Assembly (NCBI GenBank): GCA_947652805.1
Contig: CANTEM010000082.1
Coordinates: forward strand, 1-5,187
DNA length: 5,187 bases
Direction of reading: 5' to 3'
Source: an uncultured Clostridia bacterium
GTDB lineage: Bacteria > Bacillota > Clostridia > Oscillospirales > CAG-272
A program made the translations under genes and the position numbers. Shown piece after piece: positions 1-5,187 of this stretch (the first letter of the stretch is position 1; every line of letters begins with the position of its first letter). Under the pieces are notes generated by a model. That model searched no databases. It was not told the DNA's origin and saw only the letters and a program-made list of their open reading frames with translations.

Positions 1-397
1 TCAGTGCGCTGTACTCATTCGTTGATTCTATCGCTTCGTCATCCTGTAGCGTGTCACCCACCCGCACCTTGAACCGTGGAGAAGTAAGCACCGATCCGTT
101 TTTATCTGTCACCCGCACCTCACATAACGCATCGCCCGCCTGTGCAAGCTCTGTTGTGCGAAATAGGTGATAAATAACCCCGTTTTCCACCTCGCATGTG
201 CTGTAGGAAACATTCCCGCTGGGCATTGTCACCCACATGGTGACAATACACCCGTCGGGCGGACGCAGCGGCTTTCCGGAATGGGTCAGCTGAATCTCCA
301 CCTTCCGGGTTCCCGTGTCCCCTCTCCTGCATCCGTCCAATATTGCCTGATATTCGCTTTTCTGTGTGTCAAGTGTAATTTTATATACTGAAACCAT
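1..397 (-). CDS. BppU-like phage baseplate upper protein, N-terminal Ig-like domain (3' end beyond window)
   Basis: The gene starts at ATG 397-395 and runs off the left edge in frame; 132 codons are visible without a stop. The start is chosen because a perfect AGGAGG lies 6 bases upstream. The product begins MVSVYKITLD and carries GDTGTRKVEIQL (residues 26-37), GKPL (41-44), MPSGNV (58-63) and a terminal beta-rich stretch ending SPRFKVRVGD. This is the pattern of the BppU N-terminal Ig-like domain of Firmicutes phages: a short strand, the 'GDTGTR' turn, 'dG.pl..' and an 'xxPdG.v' hairpin. The visible end, EAIESTNEYSAL, looks like the linker helix that usually follows that domain. In the family this domain anchors receptor-binding or tail-fibre parts to the baseplate or tail tip. 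It sits 56 bases after the large gene on the same strand, probably in one late transcript. The family call is from memory of the motif pattern; the C-terminal, adhesin-specific part is not visible. Confidence 0.85.
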   Translation of the reverse strand, partial: MVSVYKITLDTQKSEYQAILDGCRRGDTGTRKVEIQLTHSGKPLRPPDGCIVTMWVTMPSGNVSYSTCEVENGVIYHLFRTTELAQAGDALCEVRVTDKNGSVLTSPRFKVRVGDTLQDDEAIESTNEYSAL

Positions 398-403
398 ATC
401 GCC

Positions 404-409
404 CCTCCT
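404..409 (-). promoter_or_regulatory. Strong Shine-Dalgarno site of the BppU-like gene
   Basis: The minus strand reads AGGAGG, followed by the 6-base spacer GGCGAT and then ATG at 397. This is a consensus site at good spacing and fixes the start of the downstream gene. The rest of the 56-base spacer (398-453) shows no hairpin plus T-run and no convincing -35/-10 pair, so the two genes are probably co-transcribed. Confidence 0.85.
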
Positions 410-453
410 GCCTATCATTTTACAAATATTTCTGATCCAATGTAATACGCCTG

Positions 454-3400
454 CTATGCATCCTCTTCCCATTTCAAAATATCCTCCCATTGAAACAGCA
501 GATTTCCATTCACTATAAGACCCGTCAGAATATTGCGGATCCGCTCCCGCTCTGCCTCGTCTGCGTTTAAATATTGCTGCTTGTACTTTGTTCGCAGTGC
601 ACTTCTTAGGGAATTGCGTGCAGCAGTCCGAGCCTTCTCCTCTGTCTTTCCCCGCAGAACTTCCTTTTCCAGATTTGCATTGTAAATACTGTCCACAATA
701 TCCTGCGCCTGCTCATACGATCCGTTTTCCAAGCTGATATATACATCCCCTGCATTGTAAAGCTGTATCACACCGGATGCAGGGTCAAACTGTTCCTCCG
801 CCGTATACTCCTCCGGTGAAAGACCGCCTATGTAGTCCCGCACGAACTGCCTGTCATATCCCTTGCCTGTAAGCACCTTTACCGCTTCCTTGTACTCCTT
901 GTCCTTCCCATCTGCCACTGCCTGGGCCGCTTCCTCCGCTTTGGAAAGGAAGGACTTCTGCATGGAAGTAATAGCGTCAATCACAAGCTGCTTGTCAAAC
1001 CCGTCCCCAGCAATCTCCTCTGCAAGTGCTGCATATCCTTCGCTGTCCCCGGAGATCCGCATCTGCGCCGCCTGAATAATCCGTTCATCGTTCTTTCCAA
1101 GCCCGGATTTTATGAGCGCGTCTATATCCTTTTTCGTTTCCCCCTCCTTCTTTAATGCATCGGTAACGGAATCCACTTTCTTCTGATCCCCGTCCATAAT
1201 AGCGCGGTACAGGATATTTGCATTCTGCCCGTTTTTCTTTATCACAGGAGATAGATCATGGGTAACCAATACCGCCTTCGCCCAGTCTGCAAAGGACATA
1301 TCATACTGAAACTTTTCAGGAGATCCAACCGTGGCAATGTTCCCCAGCAGATTGCCTATACCGGCAAGGAGCTTCTCCGCATTCCCAGCAGGGATTCCCA
1401 TAAGCCGGCATGCTGCCATAGCAAAATTGTTGATCGCGGCTATATCCTTCTTTCCATTCCAAAGCTTTATACCCGTCTCGATCACATCCTCCAACACACC
1501 GACTCCACTCAAACTGATCCCATACCATTTGTTGCTTCCTGCACACGCTTTTATGATGCCGTAAAGCTCGCTGCCGCCGACAATGTTGGATAGCATCGTA
1601 TCGGCAAACATATCCAGAGCGCCCAGTCCAAGACTCTCCCATGTCAGTTCGTCATCCTCATCCTTGTACGGACGCAGTCCAAGCAGCAGCGCATCGGAAA
1701 GCATCTTCATGGCAACAATCGTCACACCGGCTGCAAGCTGGGAGCTGACCGCACGCGCCACACCGTGCCACGCCTCCTTTACATCCGCCTGTGTCACACC
1801 GTTTTTTCCATCCTTGTAGTCCGCCCTGTACCGATTCAGCCGTGCAACAGACTCATATACAATGTTGAAGTTTTGCAGTCGCTGGGTCATAAACATCGTA
1901 AGCTGCCGGGTCAGTGCATTCGGATCCCGCAATATATCGGGACGCTGCATCACAGTATAGTTTGGCTGGGTCTGTTCTACAACCTTGTTGAACCACTCTG
2001 CAACCTTCTGATAGTATGCATCCGTACCCACTGCAAGATCCCCAAAATGATCCTGCACATAATACTCCGCTGCATACCACAGCCGCCCCACAGTGGCGCC
2101 GTCCACTGCCTGGATCCATCCGGTAAGAAACCGCAGCTTGCTGTCCACACGCCCCCGCAGCTGCTGCATATTCTTGATGTCTGCCATTTCCACACTGGAA
2201 TATCCCTGCATCCGGTAGTAAAGCAAGGGAGAATACTTTGCGATCAGTTCCGTGTCTGCCCGACTGATCAAATGTCCGCCTTTTCCACCCTTTACAAGCG
2301 CCCTGTTTACCGCCTTCCACCCAAGAACTGCGGCAGCTGTAGGAAAAGATGCAGCCTGCGCCATTGCCACTCTGGGATTCAGAGTAAGGGTCGCATAAGC
2401 AAGATCCCCCCGCGCCTTGTCAAAAAATCCAAAATCCCGCTGCCGTGCCCCCTGCAAATCGGCAAGCAAGTTTTCAATATACTTCACTCCGTCATTACCG
2501 AACACCTCAGAAACCGCATTTTGTACAGAATCTGCATACCCCTTCTGGGTTTTGGAATACACCTGTCCAAAAGCCTTGAGGGCAGGCAAAATCCCACAGT
2601 ATTTCGATACAAAATCAATCTGACTTTGTATCACCGCCGTAATGTCCTCCAGCATGATCGGATTGCTTGCATGGATTCTCTCCCGCATCGCCCCAGAGTT
2701 TTCCAGAGACTTGTCCCGAACCACTTCCTCAAATGCAGTCTCCCGGAATCTCGGATCCGTGTGAATCGGAAAATACCCCTTCACCATAGATCGTTTGAAT
2801 CCGTATAGTTCCATAGTAGTTGCTGTCAGCTTGTCCTTGCAGAACACGTCAAAAAATGCCTGTGCCGCCTTGATCCATGCCCGTTCATACTCTGTCAGCT
2901 GCTCCTCAATATTTGCCAAGTACTCCGTCCGGGCAGCTTTCCACTGTACTTCCAGCGGACGGATTTCCTGCTTCAGTGCAGCAATTTCTCCCTGCAATTT
3001 CTGAAGCTCCTGCGCATCCGTTGCCTTTTCAAATTGCTCCTGCTTGTTATGCAGAGCACGCTCCAAACGTACAAGCTCCGCCGATACACCCGGGATCCGT
3101 ATACTGCCTGTCCCATATGCACCCTTTCCATTCTGTTTGTAATACTTCACCAAATCCGGCAAGCGCAACCCGCCTACCAGCATGTGCCGTGCATTGTCCT
3201 CGTTTTGCAGATGCATGTATATAGAAAGCATCATGCCCCGGGGAACACTCACCGCCTGCCCCTTTCCGTCTTTCAGCCCAATGTCCACCGCCTTACGTAT
3301 ATCAGACAAGGTGCGCAGTTCCTGCTCCTGTGCGATCAGCTCTGCAAATATCTGTGCCGCTTCCATCTGAATCTGCGTCTGCTTCAACTGCCCCTGATTC

Positions 3401-5109
3401 AGCTTTTCATATTGCTCCATCCAGGCGCTGCCCTTTGTAAAGTTTCCAAGCCGCTCAAACATCGTCTCCGGACGCGCCATAGCATTTACCGCTCCGCCTA
3501 CCAGCCCGTCCTTTGCTTTTTTGATGCTCCGCGTCTCCGCAATCATGCGATCCGCCTGTGCATAGGCAGTCTTGTTTTCCCTGTATTCCTCCCCGCCCAG
3601 AGACCGCTGAATCGTTTTCTGTACGGCGGATAAGGCATTGCCCACCTGCCGCAATTCATAGGAGGTCATTGCCCAAACGGATTTGGCAGGAATCACCTGC
3701 ATCGCCCCTGCAAGCATGTCCGATACATCCTTGTCATATCCTGCGGCAAATTCTGCAAAAGCCTTGTCATTTTTCATTTGTTCGTATACCGAATGCACCT
3801 CCAACAGAGCACTGCGCATCCGCTCTCCCTGTGCCCGAATCCGCGCCTGGGTTGCCATAAGGGCAGAAGCCTTGTACGCATCCCCTTCCTTTGCAATCCG
3901 TTCATCATACGCCGCCGCGCGCGTATCTGCCCCCACTGTATCCATGTTGAGCGCATCCAACACATCTGCCACAGCATATACGAGCTTTGGCGGCACATGC
4001 TTTTTCTGGGTAGGATGCTGCAACATACCGGATAAATTGTTGTAAATCTTCTGAACCCGATTTTTCTCCACCGTTTTCAGTCTGCGCTCCGTCTCCTTCT
4101 TACGAGACTTCTGCACTTTCTCCCGGTACTCCTCCAGCCGTGCATTCCTTTCCTTGCGGATGTCACGGATCATCTGCCGGTATAACTTTTCCATGTCCTG
4201 TCCCCTCTGCTGATCTGCTTTTTTCAAAGAGTCCATCATCTGCATATGGAGAGAACGCAGCCGGTAAATATCCTTCCGGTATTTCCCGTTTACCTCCTTC
4301 AAGGTAGAAGCACGCCAATATCCGTCGTAAATAGCACGGGAAAGCCCGTTTATGAACTCCGCCTCATCCAGCTGTGCGCTGTATTCGTATGCATTTTTCA
4401 GCACCTCTATAGCATCCGAAAGCGCCGCCGGCTGATCATTCGCCGCCACGTCCCCGTCAAATACCTCCGGATAAAGCTGCGCCCATTCCTGCCATATGGA
4501 ATCCAGGGAGATTCCCTCCTTTGCAAGAGTGACACTGCCAAACAGCGACTTGCGGTATGCCTCGTAACTGCCAGAAAGTGCTGCCGCCTCTGCCCGCTGG
4601 GCTTCATTGAACACAACCTTGCTTTTCCGGATTTCCTCAAGCGCCCGGGTTGCACGCTCTGTCCGCTTCGGTTTTTTCTCTTTTTGCACGCCGATATCCC
4701 ACGCCGCCTCTGTCAGGAATGCATCCAGCTGCTCATAGGTAAGGTCCGCCTCCTGTGTGATCTGTTCATATACACGGTTCAGTACGGGAACAATTTCAAG
4801 CGCCTTCCAATCCAGATTGAAGTCTTTTTTGAGTATCCCCGCTATATCCAGAAGGGAACTCTGGGTGTATCGCTCCCCTTTTCCAGATTCCTTCTGATAC
4901 TCCAATAGTTCCTTCAGCATCTCCGCTCCCGGACGCAGCGCCTCATGGGCTTTCTGAATCTCCCGGAACGCTTCCGTTTTCTCTGCTACCGTTTGTCTGC
5001 GGTGCTGATGTTTTTCAGAATCTGCATTGTCCCCGTTGACATTTTCGGCAGAATTGGGTATACTGTTATCAGAGACGTCCCTCGAATGGGGTACTGCATG
5101 TGCCCCCAT
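454..5109 (-). CDS. Giant helical phage virion/polyvalent-type protein with LPD38-like region (1551 aa; may extend past the right edge)
   Basis: Function is not assigned; no catalytic motif (lysozyme/transglycosylase, metalloprotease, methyltransferase, helicase) was recognised. Visible order: polar Asn/Asp/His-rich leader (1-45); helical module (about 82-140); segment with YRKSLFGSVTLAKEGI and WAQLYPEVFDGD (185-220); basic coiled coil (276-360); HPTQKKHVPPKL motif (365-376); MLSIYMHLQNEDNARHMLVGG (about 627-647); acidic/basic coiled coil (675-748); LTEYERAWIKAAQAFF (738-753), then YFPI (779-782); EDITAVIQSQIDFVSKYC (821-838); an LPD38-like tract with NPRVAMAQAASFP (911-923), TQPNY (1046-1051) and LTRQLTMFMTQRLQNFN (1066-1082); hydrophobic helices (1117-1260); 47-residue repeats (1300-1441). 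The 'PEVF', 'HVPP', 'QNEDNARH' and 'TMFMTQ' tracts match, from memory, the scaffold of large polyvalent proteins of Firmicutes phages and conjugative elements; the LPD38 label is tentative. Four cysteines only. ATG 5109 has AAAGGA 8 bases upstream, but the frame stays open to 5187 with no ATG, GTG or TTG. A virion-internal, co-ejected role is inferred. Confidence 0.9.
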   Translation of the reverse strand: MGAHAVPHSRDVSDNSIPNSAENVNGDNADSEKHQHRRQTVAEKTEAFREIQKAHEALRPGAEMLKELLEYQKESGKGERYTQSSLLDIAGILKKDFNLDWKALEIVPVLNRVYEQITQEADLTYEQLDAFLTEAAWDIGVQKEKKPKRTERATRALEEIRKSKVVFNEAQRAEAAALSGSYEAYRKSLFGSVTLAKEGISLDSIWQEWAQLYPEVFDGDVAANDQPAALSDAIEVLKNAYEYSAQLDEAEFINGLSRAIYDGYWRASTLKEVNGKYRKDIYRLRSLHMQMMDSLKKADQQRGQDMEKLYRQMIRDIRKERNARLEEYREKVQKSRKKETERRLKTVEKNRVQKIYNNLSGMLQHPTQKKHVPPKLVYAVADVLDALNMDTVGADTRAAAYDERIAKEGDAYKASALMATQARIRAQGERMRSALLEVHSVYEQMKNDKAFAEFAAGYDKDVSDMLAGAMQVIPAKSVWAMTSYELRQVGNALSAVQKTIQRSLGGEEYRENKTAYAQADRMIAETRSIKKAKDGLVGGAVNAMARPETMFERLGNFTKGSAWMEQYEKLNQGQLKQTQIQMEAAQIFAELIAQEQELRTLSDIRKAVDIGLKDGKGQAVSVPRGMMLSIYMHLQNEDNARHMLVGGLRLPDLVKYYKQNGKGAYGTGSIRIPGVSAELVRLERALHNKQEQFEKATDAQELQKLQGEIAALKQEIRPLEVQWKAARTEYLANIEEQLTEYERAWIKAAQAFFDVFCKDKLTATTMELYGFKRSMVKGYFPIHTDPRFRETAFEEVVRDKSLENSGAMRERIHASNPIMLEDITAVIQSQIDFVSKYCGILPALKAFGQVYSKTQKGYADSVQNAVSEVFGNDGVKYIENLLADLQGARQRDFGFFDKARGDLAYATLTLNPRVAMAQAASFPTAAAVLGWKAVNRALVKGGKGGHLISRADTELIAKYSPLLYYRMQGYSSVEMADIKNMQQLRGRVDSKLRFLTGWIQAVDGATVGRLWYAAEYYVQDHFGDLAVGTDAYYQKVAEWFNKVVEQTQPNYTVMQRPDILRDPNALTRQLTMFMTQRLQNFNIVYESVARLNRYRADYKDGKNGVTQADVKEAWHGVARAVSSQLAAGVTIVAMKMLSDALLLGLRPYKDEDDELTWESLGLGALDMFADTMLSNIVGGSELYGIIKACAGSNKWYGISLSGVGVLEDVIETGIKLWNGKKDIAAINNFAMAACRLMGIPAGNAEKLLAGIGNLLGNIATVGSPEKFQYDMSFADWAKAVLVTHDLSPVIKKNGQNANILYRAIMDGDQKKVDSVTDALKKEGETKKDIDALIKSGLGKNDERIIQAAQMRISGDSEGYAALAEEIAGDGFDKQLVIDAITSMQKSFLSKAEEAAQAVADGKDKEYKEAVKVLTGKGYDRQFVRDYIGGLSPEEYTAEEQFDPASGVIQLYNAGDVYISLENGSYEQAQDIVDSIYNANLEKEVLRGKTEEKARTAARNSLRSALRTKYKQQYLNADEAERERIRNILTGLIVNGNLLFQWEDILKWEEDA
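820..1212 (-). repeat. Three C-terminal protein repeats with exact 47-residue period, within the giant gene
   Basis: Residues 1300-1430 contain three units that align without gaps around a glycine at 1307, 1354 and 1401. The unit reads roughly A-x3-G-[DK]-x3-[YV]-x6-[LI]-x3-G-[FYE]-[DT]-[KR]-[QK]-x-[VI]-x3-I. Units 2 and 3 share 11 of 33 aligned positions (A, Q, G, Y, G, G, D, Q, V, D, I). A fourth, irregular unit may follow at about 1446-1505 (nucleotides 595-774). The units look like paired helices and should stack as a short solenoid. The repeat is at protein level only; no obvious near-identical DNA repeat was seen, so it is old. Similar 'GD...Y...L...G' units occur at the C-terminus of other large phage proteins as I remember them. 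Confidence 0.7.
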
Positions 5110-5187
5110 CTGGTTTATCCTTTTGGATAAATCAATAGTAGAGCGGGCGTCTTTTTTTATATTTACAATATCATATAAATACTTTTT
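5110..5187 (-). other. AT-rich upstream flank, open in frame with the giant gene
   Basis: These 78 bases are 26 stop-free codons in the frame of the giant gene. They would encode KKYLYDIVNIKK, then DARSTIDLSKRINQ, leading into the annotated ATG. The outer part (5152-5187) has only 3 G/C in 36 bases, unlike the balanced composition of the gene. It is either a leader/intergenic region or the end of an upstream AT-rich domain of the same protein. No start codon occurs in it, so an N-terminal extension must start past the right edge. Confidence 0.5.
5114..5131 (-). promoter_or_regulatory. Hairpin containing the candidate ribosome binding site of the giant gene
   Basis: The minus strand reads TTTATCC-AAAA-GGATAAA, a perfect 7-bp stem with a 4-base loop. 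The AAAGGA that would serve as Shine-Dalgarno site (5118-5123) spans the loop and the 3' arm, with an 8-base spacer to ATG 5109. If translation starts at 5109, the site would be partly hidden in the folded transcript. The stem is short and AT-rich, so chance is a real alternative, and the hairpin would have no such role if the true start lies beyond the window. Confidence 0.4.

Noticed and set aside
120..332. 70-codon minus-strand open frame starting MQERGHGN
   Set aside because: It is a shifted frame inside the BppU-like gene, whose own frame gives a coherent domain with a consensus ribosome binding site.
398..453. Possible promoter or terminator between the two genes
   Set aside because: A TTGGAT can be spaced 17 bases from TGATAG, but the -10 match is poor, and there is no hairpin with T-run. 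Read-through from the giant gene is simpler.
1765..2808. 347-codon open frame on the plus strand, antisense to the giant gene
   Set aside because: It lies wholly inside the giant gene, has no good ribosome binding site, and its product is rich in Cys, His, Pro and Arg with no recognisable fold, typical of antisense translation of a coding strand.
4246..4908. 220-codon open frame on the plus strand
   Set aside because: Same reasons: it is antisense to the N-terminal part of the giant gene, and its composition is unlike a real protein.
5071..5158. Plus-strand terminator-like signal: GGGCGTC followed by seven T (5145-5158), able to pair with agagacgtcc at 5071-5080
   Set aside because: The stem includes G-U pairs and the loop is about 60 bases. 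It would terminate only antisense transcription through the giant gene, so it is probably chance, though an antisense terminator cannot be excluded.

Overview
The window looks like a piece of the late (virion structure) region of a tailed bacteriophage or prophage of a Firmicutes (Bacillota) host, most likely a gut clostridial lineage. Three things point there: a perfect AGGAGG Shine-Dalgarno site, a very large mostly helical protein of the type found in Firmicutes phages and conjugative elements, and a BppU-type baseplate/adhesin start right after it. Both genes lie on the minus strand, so transcription runs from the right edge to the left edge. No host gene, RNA gene, insertion sequence, CRISPR array or integrase was seen.

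Right to left: 5110-5187 is the upstream flank of the large gene. It begins very AT-rich (3 G/C in 36 bases at 5152-5187) and holds a small hairpin (5114-5131) that includes the likely ribosome binding site. The large gene (454-5109, 1551 residues from the ATG) fills 90% of the window. Its frame has no stop between that ATG and the right edge, so it may be the C-terminal part of a still larger protein. It reads as an all-helical multi-module protein: two coiled coils, motifs shared with the scaffold part of 'large polyvalent proteins', an LPD38-like region, a hydrophobic helical region, and three C-terminal repeats with an exact 47-residue period. A 56-base spacer then leads to a second gene (397 to beyond position 1), of which 132 residues are visible; they resemble the Ig-like N-terminal domain of BppU baseplate upper proteins.

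Working together (inference): the order 'giant helical protein, then receptor-binding/baseplate protein' fits a virion-borne protein delivered with the DNA, followed by host-recognition parts. No catalytic motif was recognised in the 1551 residues, so any enzymatic or anti-defence effector would have to be encoded past the right edge.
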